Positions 5,429-13,844 of a stretch of DNA of 28,117 nucleotides are shown piece after piece. Below the pieces are notes generated by a model. The model saw only the letters and a program-made list of their open reading frames with translations, searched no databases and was not told the DNA's origin. Within the stretch, counting starts at the first letter, position 1. Each line of letters opens with the position of its first letter. This stretch comes from a virus. The stretch lies in the IMG/VR virus record IMGVR_UViG_3300017971_005826, positions 1 through 28,117 of that record; one strand, given 5' to 3'. Position numbers and translations under genes: made by a program.

Positions 5429-8014
5429 ATGACCAACGCGGGTGCAATCCGAGCCGGGCGCGCGTTCGTCGAGCTGTTCGGCGACGACTCGAAGCTCGTG
5501 CGCGTGCTCAAGTCTTCGGAGGCACAGCTCCGCGCGTGGGGCAACCGCGTCAGCGGATTCGGCCGGCAGATTGCGATGGCCTCGGCCGCGGCCCTGGCGC
5601 CGCTGGTGATGGCCACGCGGAGCTTCGCCAGCCTCGATGACGAGATGCGGATCGTCAAGGCGGTCACCGGCGCGACGGCCGACGAGTTCGAGCGACTCTA
5701 CGAGATCGCCAAACGGCTGGGCAGGACAACCTCCTTCAAGGCCGTCGAGGTAGCCGGCGGCCAGCGGGAGCTTGGCCGGGCGGGCTTCAAGCCCGCGGAG
5801 ATCGAGGCCTCGATCGAGGGCGTGTTGAACCTGGCCCGGGCCACCGGGACCGAGCTGCCCGAGGCCGCGGGCATCGCCGCCGGCACGCTCCGGGCCTTCT
5901 CGCTCGAAGCGGACCAGATGAACCGCGTGGTCGACGTCCTGGTCGCCACGGCCAACAACTCGGCGCAGACGCTCACCGACCTCGGCGAGAGCATGAAGTA
6001 CGCCGCGCCGATCGCCGACGAGTACGGGGTATCGCTGGAGGACACGGCCAAGGCCCTGGGCGTGCTGGCCAACATGCAGATCAAGGGCTCGATGGCCGGC
6101 ACATCGCTGCGGCAGATCATGCTGAGGCTTTCGGACCCGGCAATCCGCAAGCGGCTTCAGGACATGGACGTCGACCTCAGTAACATCGGCGACACGATGA
6201 TCGGCATCGGCCGGGCCATGGCCAAGATGAGCCGACCGGAGCGGCTGGCCTTCGCTAAGGAGTTCTTCGACCAGCGGGCCGCCGCGGCGGTGGTGAAGCT
6301 GGCCAAGAGCGACTTCCCGGCCCTCTCCCAAGCCATCGACAACGCCGGCGGCACGGCCGCCAGGACCGCGGAGGAGATGGACGCCGGGATCGGCGGCGTG
6401 CTGCGCCGGCTTTGGTCGGCGGCTGAAGGGGCCACGAACGCCCTGGCCGAAGCCCTGGAACCGTCCATCACCGAGCTGGGCGAGACCGTCACCGAGATCC
6501 TGGGGCCGGTGACGACGTGGATCGAGAACAACCGGGAGCTGGTCACGCTCCTTGCCAAGGTGACGGCCGGGACACTGGCCTTGGGCATGGCGCTGCTCGC
6601 CTTGGGCGGGGCGGCCAAGGTGGTTGCAGCGCTGAATGTGGCGCTGGCCTTCCTGGCAGCCAACCCGCTGGTCGCGGCGGCGACCGCCGGAGCGGCCCTG
6701 GCGCTGGCCATCAGCCGCATGAGCGCGGCCTGCCAGGCGGCGACCAAGGCGATCATCGGCATGACGGCCGCCTGGGCGATCTTCACGGCCAATCCGGTCC
6801 TGCTGGTCTTCGCCGCCACCGCCGCCGCGGCGATCTACCTCAGCGACGCCCTGTCGGACACGGAGGAGAAGTTCGCCGATCTGTCGCACGCTGCCGAACG
6901 CGCCCGCAGTGCCGGCGACAAGCAGCGCGAGGCCGCCCTGAGGCAGGTACGGGAGCTGGAAAAGCTGGCCGCCAAGGAGCGGCTCAACAACGACCAGATG
7001 AAGCGGGCCGAGACGCTCATCGAGTCGCTCGAAAGCCGCTACGGGGACCTGAGCGTGTCGGTCGACCGGGCCACCGGCAGAATCGTCGGGCTGACCAAGG
7101 CCCACGCGGATCTGAACGAGCAGATGCGCCAGACGGCCATCCAGGACATCGAGCGCGAGATCAAGCAGCGGACCGGAAACCTGGAGCGGTTGGCCCGCGA
7201 GCAGCAGGAGGAGCATTCCGACGTGGCCATCGTGATGATGCGCCAGCAGGCCGACCAGGAGCTCGCCGCCATTCGCCAGGCCATGAGTCGCCTGCGGATG
7301 CTCAGGCAGGAGGGCGCGACGCCCGAGGCCCTGACAGGAAAGCCCGGCCTACCGGGCGGCGTGCCCGGCCCGGCCAGCGGAGAGGAAGACGAACGGGTCT
7401 ACGAGGAGACGGTCGCCCACGAGATGGAGCGGATCCGGCTGGGGATGATCGAGAACCGGCACCGGCGGGAACTGGCCCTGATCGAGGAAAAGTACCGGCA
7501 CGAAATGGCCCTGGCGATTCTGGCGGGCAAGGAGAAGGAGAAGGTGGACGACATGGAGCGCAAGCGGGACTTGGAGCTGGCCGCCGCCCGCAAGCGACAC
7601 GCCAAGGAGAACGCTGAGGAGTCGAAACAGCAGGCCGACGACGTCGCCGACCGCGAGAAGGCGCTGCGGTGGGAGATCCAGCGGCTGGAGGTCGAGAAGA
7701 CGATGACCGGCCGGGCGAGGGAGAAGGCCCTCTTGAAGATCGAAGAGGAGCGGGCCCTGGAGGAGGCCCGGGCCGCCGGCATCGATCCGGGCCTGGTCCG
7801 CCGGAAGTACGCCCTGATGGGCCGCGACATCATGGGCCAGACCAGGGAGCGGTTCTCGGTGACCGGAACCTTCAACGCCCTGGTCGCCGGCCGGATGGCC
7901 GCGGGCGGCCCCGCCGAGCGCACGGCCAAAGCGACCGAGGAGACGGCCGGCCACCTGAAATACATCCGCCGCAAGTTCGAGTTCACCGGCCCGAAGACCA
8001 GCAAGTTCACCTAA
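5429..8014 (+). CDS. tail tape measure protein (TP901 type)
   Basis: This protein sets tail length and is packed in the tube lumen. Of its 861 residues, about 45-330 match the TP901-type core: SFASLDDEMRIVKAVTGATA, then repeated helices on AANNSAQTLTDLGESMKYAA and IKGSMAGTSLRQIMLRLSD. Hydrophobic helices lie near 375-470 (TLALGMALLALGGAAKVVAAL; WAIFTANPVLLVFAATAAAA) and long charged coiled coil at about 480-560 and 650-790. The C-terminal AERTAKATEETAGHLKYIRR pattern is common in planctomycete-phage tape measures. It is the longest gene of the window, as expected. The ATG lacks a clear Shine-Dalgarno because a repeat occupies the upstream bases. Confidence 0.88.
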   Translation: MTNAGAIRAGRAFVELFGDDSKLVRVLKSSEAQLRAWGNRVSGFGRQIAMASAAALAPLVMATRSFASLDDEMRIVKAVTGATADEFERLYEIAKRLGRTTSFKAVEVAGGQRELGRAGFKPAEIEASIEGVLNLARATGTELPEAAGIAAGTLRAFSLEADQMNRVVDVLVATANNSAQTLTDLGESMKYAAPIADEYGVSLEDTAKALGVLANMQIKGSMAGTSLRQIMLRLSDPAIRKRLQDMDVDLSNIGDTMIGIGRAMAKMSRPERLAFAKEFFDQRAAAAVVKLAKSDFPALSQAIDNAGGTAARTAEEMDAGIGGVLRRLWSAAEGATNALAEALEPSITELGETVTEILGPVTTWIENNRELVTLLAKVTAGTLALGMALLALGGAAKVVAALNVALAFLAANPLVAAATAGAALALAISRMSAACQAATKAIIGMTAAWAIFTANPVLLVFAATAAAAIYLSDALSDTEEKFADLSHAAERARSAGDKQREAALRQVRELEKLAAKERLNNDQMKRAETLIESLESRYGDLSVSVDRATGRIVGLTKAHADLNEQMRQTAIQDIEREIKQRTGNLERLAREQQEEHSDVAIVMMRQQADQELAAIRQAMSRLRMLRQEGATPEALTGKPGLPGGVPGPASGEEDERVYEETVAHEMERIRLGMIENRHRRELALIEEKYRHEMALAILAGKEKEKVDDMERKRDLELAAARKRHAKENAEESKQQADDVADREKALRWEIQRLEVEKTMTGRAREKALLKIEEERALEEARAAGIDPGLVRRKYALMGRDIMGQTRERFSVTGTFNALVAGRMAAGGPAERTAKATEETAGHLKYIRRKFEFTGPKTSKFT

Positions 8015-8023
8015 GAGCCGCCT

Positions 8024-8050
8024 GACTCCGTTGTCTCTGTTTCCTCCTGT
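8024..8050. repeat. heptad-like ACAGAG/ACGGAG repeat
   Basis: Read on the minus strand, this stretch is a run of ACAGGAGGAAACAGAGACAA words ending ACGGAG. It resembles short reiterated words dispersed in planctomycete genomes and fills the gap between tape measure and the next tail gene. It leaves that gene without a clear ribosome-binding site. Confidence 0.45.
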
Positions 8051-8061
8051 TGGAACGGATC

Positions 8062-8862
8062 ATGGGCATCGCCATCTACGAAACGCCTGAAAGCCCCACC
8101 GTCGGCGATGACAGCGCCGAGCGGCGCTATAAGATCGAGGGGACCCTCCAGGAGCTGGTCGCCCGCACGACGCTCTTGTGGGCCTCGCCCGTGCTCTTCT
8201 CCAACGGGGCGCAGACGCTCGTGCGCCAGAACGCCCGCGTCGAGCCGGACGACGTGGACGTGTGGAACGGCATCGTCGTCTACGGCGAGCGGAAGCGGCC
8301 GGAGACGGGCGAGAGCACCTACCAGTTCGACACGGGCGGCGGCACCCAGCACATCACGCACAGCGTCAAGACCGTGGGCAAGTACGCCCCGCCCGGCAAG
8401 ACGGCCCCGGACTTCAAGGGGGCGATCGGCGTCACGCTCGATAGCGTCGAGGGCGTCGACATCCACGTGCCGATCTACCACTTCTCCGAGACCCACTACC
8501 TGCCGGTGGCCATGGTCACCGAGTCGTACAAACACCTGGTCTACAACCTGACCGGCACGGTCAACGACGGCGCGTTTCGGGGGAAGGCCAAGGGCGAGGT
8601 CCTCTTCTGCGGGGCGGCCGGCTCGAAGCGCGGCGAGGAGGACTGGGAGGTCACGTTCAAGTGGGCGGCCTCGCCAAACAAGACGGACATCAAGATCGGC
8701 GACATCACCGTACCGAGCAAAGAGGGCTGGCACTATCTGTGGATCCGCTACCGCGACAAAGACGACCAGCAAGCGATGGAGCTGGTCAAGGACCCGGTGG
8801 CCGCCTACGTCGAGCAGGTGTACGAGTACTCGGACTTCGGCCACCTGGGGATCGGGACCTGA
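8062..8862 (+). CDS. distal tail/minor tail protein candidate
   Basis: A 266-aa soluble, probably beta-rich protein directly after the tape measure, where distal tail proteins sit. Segments such as GIVVYGERKRPETGESTYQF, IHVPIYHFSETHYLP and WEVTFKWAASPNKTDIKIGD suggest strands and loops. The C-terminus YVEQVYEYSDFGHLGIGT is Tyr-rich. No catalytic motif or membrane segment is visible. I chose the ATG at 8062 and not an in-frame TTG 12 bases earlier. Function comes from position; I do not recognise a named family. Confidence 0.6.
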   Translation: MGIAIYETPESPTVGDDSAERRYKIEGTLQELVARTTLLWASPVLFSNGAQTLVRQNARVEPDDVDVWNGIVVYGERKRPETGESTYQFDTGGGTQHITHSVKTVGKYAPPGKTAPDFKGAIGVTLDSVEGVDIHVPIYHFSETHYLPVAMVTESYKHLVYNLTGTVNDGAFRGKAKGEVLFCGAAGSKRGEEDWEVTFKWAASPNKTDIKIGDITVPSKEGWHYLWIRYRDKDDQQAMELVKDPVAAYVEQVYEYSDFGHLGIGT

Positions 8863-8880
8863 GAAAGGAAGAAGTGAAAG

Positions 8881-8991
8881 ATGAATGAGAAGAAGGACAG
8901 GTTGCTCCTCGTGTTGGCGATCTGCATGGCGATCACCGCCGCGAGCATGGTCGGTCAGTTGGCGTGCGTCGTGATCAAGCTGATGAGGTGA
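8881..8991 (+). CDS. 36-aa single-span membrane peptide
   Basis: A short reading frame, MNEKKDRLLLVLAICMAITA onwards, with a charged start and one hydrophobic helix (residues 8-33), ending KLMR. It begins after GAAAGGAAGAAG, a purine-rich site, 18 bases past the tail gene. Its 3' end overlaps the 3' end of the opposite-strand gene by 37 bases. The size and topology are consistent with a holin-like or regulatory membrane peptide. It could be spurious; evidence is the site, the hydrophobicity and the snug spacing. Confidence 0.45.
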   Translation: MNEKKDRLLLVLAICMAITAASMVGQLACVVIKLMR

Positions 8992-9251
8992 AGCACGAGG
9001 CCGGCCACGCCGGCGACCGCCGCGACGATCCCCGCGATGGCGGCGACCCGCATCATGCGATCCCGCTTGGCCTGCGACCGTCGTTCCAATTCTTCACGGT
9101 ACTGGGCAACGAGCTGGTTGGCCCGATTGATCTGACCTGGATTGGAGCCTGTTGTGTGCGACAGATCGCGAATCCTGCGATGGAGCTCCTCCTCGGGCAG
9201 GTCCCGGTGCCGATTTTCGGCGATCTCGCGTTGGTGGTCTTCCAGTCGCAT
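8955..9251 (-). CDS. 98-aa tail-anchored coiled-coil membrane protein, antisense in late operon
   Basis: The N-terminal two thirds are charged helix (RLEDHQREIAENRHRDLPEE; VAQYREELERRSQAKRDRMM) and the C-terminus is one hydrophobic segment (residues 69-93), so the protein is probably anchored in the inner membrane by its tail. It is the only minus-strand gene within the virion operon and must have its own promoter in the 75-base gap to 9327. Genes of this kind inserted between phage late genes are often morons expressed in the lysogen. Role unknown; superinfection exclusion or lysis control are possibilities only. Confidence 0.6.
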   Translation of the reverse strand: MRLEDHQREIAENRHRDLPEEELHRRIRDLSHTTGSNPGQINRANQLVAQYREELERRSQAKRDRMMRVAAIAGIVAAVAGVAGLVLHLISLITTHAN

Positions 9252-9326
9252 AGCGCCCCCCAATAACACTATCGACGCGCGGACGGACTCCACTTGAGAT
9301 CGGAGACCGGCCCCCCCCGAAAAGCC

Positions 9327-10763
9327 ATGGGCGACCCGTTCAAGAAAGTGCAGCCCGGCGACGACCAGGAGATCCCGGCCGAGACGTTCAACACGTTCAT
9401 CGACGCCGCGTTGGACTTCAAGGCCCGCACCCGCGGCCTGGGGCAGAAGGCCACGCCCCAGGTCCCGCAGCGGACGATCATCCCGGTCAAGAACATGACC
9501 GGCGCCCAGCGCAACCGCTTCGACGTGGCGGCGGTCGACCAGCCGATCTTCGACCTCGGCTCCGCCGCCGGCAAGCAGCGCCCGGCCGCTGTCGGCGTGA
9601 AACCGGACCCGGCCAGCCAGCTCGGCCGGATCGCCGTCTTCCTGGAGCCGGCCGACGTGGGCGCCATCGCCCGCTGCTGCGTCTCCGGCGTCACGGTGGC
9701 CCGGGTCACCTTCCACGAGAAGTGGCACCGCTGGGCCGACTTCAAGAAGGACGAGTGCCAATCCCTCGAAAGCCGCGCCGAACCCGGCGGCGCCTACATC
9801 CTCTGGTCACCCGGCAGCACGGGCACCCAAATGTGCCTGGTCCGCCTCAGCAACCCGCCGCCAGTCCACTTCCCCGCCAAGATCACGTCGGCCACGTCCA
9901 TCCCCGGATCGCAGGGTCGATACAAGTACACCTTCGCCGAGGTGGAGAAGAAGGCCAAGGAACACGACGGCTGGCAGGTCAAGGACGACGGCCGGAGCGG
10001 AACCGCCTTCAACCTGGTGGAGACGGTAAACGATCCCCAGTGCGTCCCGGCCAAGGTAGGCGAGACGGTCCGGATGGACGAAGTCCACTTCACCGGCGAG
10101 AGCGGCGAAGAAGAGACCGAATACTGGTTCCAGTACGAGGAGTACGACCAGGACGCGCCGAGCGATGGTTCATCTGCCTCGCCCGGCTCGGATGGCGGGC
10201 CGCCGCCGCCCGGCGGCTACGTGGACATCGTCACCTGCGACATCCACAACCGTTGCGGGCAATACTTCGTCTTCAAGCAGAAGCGGATCAGCTACGACGC
10301 CCGCGGAAACATCACCTCCATCACGGACATTTCGCCGTCCGTCGTGCCGATCTACGAGTGCCAGAGCAGCGGCGGCCCGCCGCCACCACCCGACTACAGC
10401 AGCGGCGATTCCAGCGATTTCATCGGGCAATCCTCTGGCGGGCCGCCCTCGGAGGTCTGGTACATCTGGCACCGCGGCGCCGCCGGCGAGGGCGAGTGGT
10501 GGATTTCCAAGACGATCGGCGACGAAAGCGACGGGTACTGTTGGCGGAAGTTCGACGGCGGCGACACGACTCCGCCGGTCGAGGGCCAGTACGGGACCGG
10601 CCCGTTCACGTCCGGCGTGGCCACGGTCAGTGACGCCGGCGGCATGGACCTGAACGTCTCCGGTACGCTCAATCCCGACGCGACCGGATTCTACAGCTTC
10701 CAGGGGTTTGACCACCTGTACAACGGTCTCGGCACCTGGAAACGCACCGGAGGATTGCCCTGA
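9327..10763 (+). CDS. putative tail fibre / receptor-binding tail protein
   Basis: A 478-aa modular protein. The N-terminal about 280 residues begin with a helix (DQEIPAETFNTFIDAALDFK) typical of phage proteins that attach to the baseplate and continue with beta-rich sequence. Two Ser/Asp/Gly/Pro linkers (around residues 285-300, SDGGPPPPGGY; and 350-378, SSGGPPPPPDYSSGD) separate it from small domains. The end, residues 420-478, is a compact Gly/Phe/Tyr-rich module (GFYSFQGFDHLYNGLGTWKR). The ATG at 9327 is preferred; an upstream in-frame TTG is weak. The stop TGA overlaps the glycosyltransferase start by one base. Host binding is inferred from modularity and place. Confidence 0.6.
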   Translation: MGDPFKKVQPGDDQEIPAETFNTFIDAALDFKARTRGLGQKATPQVPQRTIIPVKNMTGAQRNRFDVAAVDQPIFDLGSAAGKQRPAAVGVKPDPASQLGRIAVFLEPADVGAIARCCVSGVTVARVTFHEKWHRWADFKKDECQSLESRAEPGGAYILWSPGSTGTQMCLVRLSNPPPVHFPAKITSATSIPGSQGRYKYTFAEVEKKAKEHDGWQVKDDGRSGTAFNLVETVNDPQCVPAKVGETVRMDEVHFTGESGEEETEYWFQYEEYDQDAPSDGSSASPGSDGGPPPPGGYVDIVTCDIHNRCGQYFVFKQKRISYDARGNITSITDISPSVVPIYECQSSGGPPPPPDYSSGDSSDFIGQSSGGPPSEVWYIWHRGAAGEGEWWISKTIGDESDGYCWRKFDGGDTTPPVEGQYGTGPFTSGVATVSDAGGMDLNVSGTLNPDATGFYSFQGFDHLYNGLGTWKRTGGLP

Positions 10764-13309
10764 TGCCTGCCCTGCGCTTCGCCTCGCACCGCCAAGTCGC
10801 CGAGCAGGCCGCCCTGCGCCCGCCGCGGTACCTGCTCGACCTGGAGCGCATCATCGTCCGCCGCGACGAGCACGGCATCTGGTACGATGCTGCGCGGCCC
10901 GCGTACCTTGAGTTGGTGCGCAAGTACCGGCCCGTCCCGCGGCCCTCACCCCCTCACCCCCTCGCCCCCTCACCCCGTCAAGACATCTGGCAGGCGTGGC
11001 GCGCAGAGGGCGGCCGCTGGGTCGCCGATGGCTGGCTCCGCCCCGGCTTCTACGCCGATCCGCCGTGCTTCGACCCGTTGCCCGGCGAAGTGCTCCAGTG
11101 TCCGGCCTTTCCCGCGGCAGACTTCCGGGCGCCGCCCGGCGATGGCCCGATCGACGTGGTCATCCCGCTGTCCGCCGGCAGCAAGCACGGAGACGCTGAG
11201 CTGCGCTACTGCCTCCGTTCGATCGCCAAGCACTTCGAAGGCCTCGGCCGGGTGTGGATTGTCGGGCACCGCCCGACGTGGCTCCGTGGGATCCAGCATA
11301 TCCCGGCTGGAGATTCCCACATCAGCAAAGACGTGAACATCATCCGCAAGATCGAGGCCGCCTGCCGGGCCGGCGTTTCCAGACAGTTCGTCCGCATCTC
11401 GGACGACCAGATCCTCTTGCGGCCGCTGGCGTTCTCGCAGCTCGGGCCGTATACCTGGGGCGATCTCCGCGGCCGGCCGATCGGCAATCCTCAGGAAGAG
11501 TCCCGGCGGTGGTACCGGCGGCTGCGGCGCACGTCGGGCTGGCTGGCCGAGCGCGGTCTGCCCACGTTCCAGTGCGACACCCACGTCCCGATCCCGATGG
11601 ACCGCGACCGCTTCCTGGAGCTCGCTGACCGGACCCGCGACGCATGGGAGTTGCGCGACGGGATGTGCGTGAACACCTGGTACTGCAACCAGGCCGGGCG
11701 CAAGCCGCAGCCGATGCAGAACCGCAAAGCGACGATCGAGGCGGCGCTGCCGGCCGAGGAAATCCGCCGCCGCGTGGCCGGCCGCTGGTTCCTGGGCTAC
11801 AACGACGCGGGCTTCACGCCGGACTTGCGGGCCCTCTTGGACGAGCTATTTCCTGAGAAATGCCGGTTCGAGGAGGAAGAGGAGAACACTAATCCCCACT
11901 CATCAGCGCTAATCAGTTGGGATCAGCGTTCCAGCTCTCTTTCCGTGCGTCCTGCCGGCCCGACGCTCTCGATCATCATCCCGACCATCGGCCGCCCGGC
12001 CCTGACGCGCACGCTGGAGAGCATCCGCGGGCAGGATATGGTCGACGGTGACGAGGTGCTCGTGGTGCAGGACGGGCCGAGCGACCTGGCGACGTGGGCC
12101 GTCGTGAAGGCGTCTGGGTTGCCCGGACGGTATCTGGCGACGGGGAAGCGGGCCAACGATGTTGGGGCCGCGCCGCGAAACTTCGGCATAGCCCACGCCG
12201 ACGGCGAATACCTGGCCTTCATGGACGACGACGACGTGTATCGCCCCGGGGCCTTCGACGCGATTCGGGCGGCGGCGGTTCGACACCCGAGGCGGCCGCT
12301 GATGTTCCGCATGGAACGGCCCGGGTGGGCGCGTACGATATGGCAAGACCAGGCCGTCCGCTATGGCAATGTCAGCACGCAACTCTTCGTAACTCCCAAC
12401 CATCCCGGTCGCTTGGGGACGTGGGGACCGTACCACACGGGAGACCTGGCTTTCATTCTGTCCACGCTGCGCTGCTGGCCGCCAGGCTCTCTCCTTTGGG
12501 AGCCGGCAACGATCGCCGAGGTGCCCCAAACGCAAAGCACGCTGCCGGTCAACCACCCGATGCTCCGAAACCTCATCTACCACGTCTATCCGGTGGCCAC
12601 AAACGACGAGTGGAAGCTAAACGTAGAGAGGCTCTGCCGTTCCTGGACGCTCTTCAATGGCCGCAAGATCGTGGGCGTCGTCTGCGACAACGACACCGTT
12701 CCCGTCGAGGCAGTTCAGGCGGCGTTCCCCGACGATGCGATTGAATGGCTCGTCGCGCCCAACGACCCTGTACGGGGAGAAACAGTCACGTTCTTGCCGG
12801 CCGCCAAGCGGCTGGAGTCCCTCAATTCCTACGAGGCCACTTTCTACGCCCACGCCAAGGGCACCCATCGCGCAGGCAACCCAAAGAACGAAACGCCCGC
12901 CGAGAGAATCCGGCAATGGCGGGATTTCTGCTACCGAGGCTGCCTGGAAAGGCTGCCGCCGGACTTCGACGACATCATCCATGTGAAGCCCTGCGCGGGG
13001 TGCCTCAAGCGGCAGAAGGGTTTGCCGCAGGAGAAAGGACGGCCGGAATCGTATTGGCACTACTCCGGCAATTTCTGGTGGATCAACCACGCACACTTTT
13101 TTAGCCTACCCGATGCACTCCATCTGGGGCCTTCGCGATGGGCACTGGAACGCCACCTTGGGGAATTGTTCCCGGAAGCGGACGCCGTCTGTTTGGCAGG
13201 CGACGACTTCCGCGGCTGGCCGTACCGCATGACGGAAGGCGAGTGGTCGGCCATGGAAAGGCAAGCCTTCGGGTCGGCGCAACTACAGGAGACCACGCAT
13301 GGGTCTTGA
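10763..13309 (+). CDS. three-module glycosyltransferase (Stealth-like + GT2 + third GT-like module)
   Basis: An 848-aa protein with three parts. Residues 130-365 resemble Stealth/capsular-phosphotransferase-like proteins: DVVIPLSAGSKHGDAELRYC, VWIVGHRP, KDVNIIRKI and an acidic RISDDQILL motif. Residues 400-600 are a GT-A family 2 glycosyltransferase: LSIIIPTIGRPALTRTLESI, RNFGIAHADGEYLAFMDDDD with the DxD metal site at 488-491. Residues 600-825 carry FYAHAKGTHRAGN and YWHYSGNFWWINHAHFF, a module seen in other sugar transferases to my memory. Linkers at 61-72 and 374-390 are encoded by dispersed DNA repeats. It overlaps the tail gene and the methyltransferase. Likely role: modifying host surface glycan or virion protein; substrates unknown. 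Confidence 0.75.
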   Translation: MPALRFASHRQVAEQAALRPPRYLLDLERIIVRRDEHGIWYDAARPAYLELVRKYRPVPRPSPPHPLAPSPRQDIWQAWRAEGGRWVADGWLRPGFYADPPCFDPLPGEVLQCPAFPAADFRAPPGDGPIDVVIPLSAGSKHGDAELRYCLRSIAKHFEGLGRVWIVGHRPTWLRGIQHIPAGDSHISKDVNIIRKIEAACRAGVSRQFVRISDDQILLRPLAFSQLGPYTWGDLRGRPIGNPQEESRRWYRRLRRTSGWLAERGLPTFQCDTHVPIPMDRDRFLELADRTRDAWELRDGMCVNTWYCNQAGRKPQPMQNRKATIEAALPAEEIRRRVAGRWFLGYNDAGFTPDLRALLDELFPEKCRFEEEEENTNPHSSALISWDQRSSSLSVRPAGPTLSIIIPTIGRPALTRTLESIRGQDMVDGDEVLVVQDGPSDLATWAVVKASGLPGRYLATGKRANDVGAAPRNFGIAHADGEYLAFMDDDDVYRPGAFDAIRAAAVRHPRRPLMFRMERPGWARTIWQDQAVRYGNVSTQLFVTPNHPGRLGTWGPYHTGDLAFILSTLRCWPPGSLLWEPATIAEVPQTQSTLPVNHPMLRNLIYHVYPVATNDEWKLNVERLCRSWTLFNGRKIVGVVCDNDTVPVEAVQAAFPDDAIEWLVAPNDPVRGETVTFLPAAKRLESLNSYEATFYAHAKGTHRAGNPKNETPAERIRQWRDFCYRGCLERLPPDFDDIIHVKPCAGCLKRQKGLPQEKGRPESYWHYSGNFWWINHAHFFSLPDALHLGPSRWALERHLGELFPEADAVCLAGDDFRGWPYRMTEGEWSAMERQAFGSAQLQETTHGS
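10943..10977. repeat. in-frame CCCTCACCC repeat encoding a Pro-rich linker
   Basis: Four units of CCCTCACC/CCCTCGCC read through in frame and encode PSPPHPLAPSPR in the glycosyltransferase. The same word occurs at the end of the gene before the tape measure. Confidence 0.65.
11884..11931. repeat. dispersed palindromic repeat, copy 1 (within glycosyltransferase)
   Basis: The element starts GAACACTAATC and ends GATCAGCGTTC, with an interior of CACTCATCAGCGCTAATCAG words. It shares this design with copies at 18781 and 21797. It sits in frame at the junction of the first and second transferase modules and encodes residues about 374-390. Confidence 0.8.
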
Positions 13310-13844
13310 AAGTTGGGTGTTTCCGGCGGAGGTGCCTGGATTCTTGAGCGCACACGAAGCGCGATGCCTCGCGGAAATGGCTGCCGGCCGATCAGTCCTC
13401 GAGATTGGCTCCTACTGCGGTCGCTCGACGATCTCGATGGGGCAAACGGCCGACTCCGTCGTCTCCGTGGATTGGCACCGCCCGGCCTTCGCCTTCCCGA
13501 AGGGTGGCACGCTCGAACGACTCCAGGCGGGGCTGCACTCTTTCCGCGTCTCGGAACGGGTTGTCGTGCTTGTGGGCCCGGCCCAAGACGTGCTGCCTTG
13601 GCTTGCATCGGGCCAGTTCGGAATGATCTTTCACGACGCGGGCCACAGCGAGGCGGAAGTTGTCGCCGACATTAGCGCCAGCCGCCGGCTGATTCGGCCT
13701 GGGGGACTGTGGGCCATTCACGACTACCTGCACCCAGAGTACGGCGCGGGAGTCAGAGCCGCGGTCGCTTCGCTTTTTCCCGGCCTGGACGTCCGGCAAG
13801 AGGGAAGCCTGGCGATCGTGAAAGAGCCGCCAACGGGCGGCTAG
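13299..13844 (+). CDS. class I SAM-dependent methyltransferase
   Basis: A 181-aa Rossmann-fold methyltransferase of the Methyltransf_24 kind. Motif I is VLEIGSYCGRS (residues 33-43), the second strand acid is in DSVVSVDWH (52-60), and MIFHDAGHS (109-117) and GGLWAIHDY (135-143) match the later strands and the metal/substrate loop of sugar- or O-methyltransferases. Its start lies inside the last codons of the glycosyltransferase, so both are made from one transcript. The pairing suggests methylation of the glycan built or altered by that enzyme. Its stop overlaps by three bases the stop of the opposite-strand gene. Confidence 0.8.
   Translation: MGLESWVFPAEVPGFLSAHEARCLAEMAAGRSVLEIGSYCGRSTISMGQTADSVVSVDWHRPAFAFPKGGTLERLQAGLHSFRVSERVVVLVGPAQDVLPWLASGQFGMIFHDAGHSEAEVVADISASRRLIRPGGLWAIHDYLHPEYGAGVRAAVASLFPGLDVRQEGSLAIVKEPPTGG

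Noticed and set aside
4838-7216. Very long minus-strand open frame (792 codons) opposite the tape measure
   Set aside because: GC-rich mirror of the tape measure gene; product is Arg/Gly/Leu-rich low-complexity with no domain.
9327-10763. Diversity-generating retroelement target in the tail fibre
   Set aside because: No reverse transcriptase and no template repeat were seen in the window, although a Bbp16-like cement protein recalls phage BPP-1.
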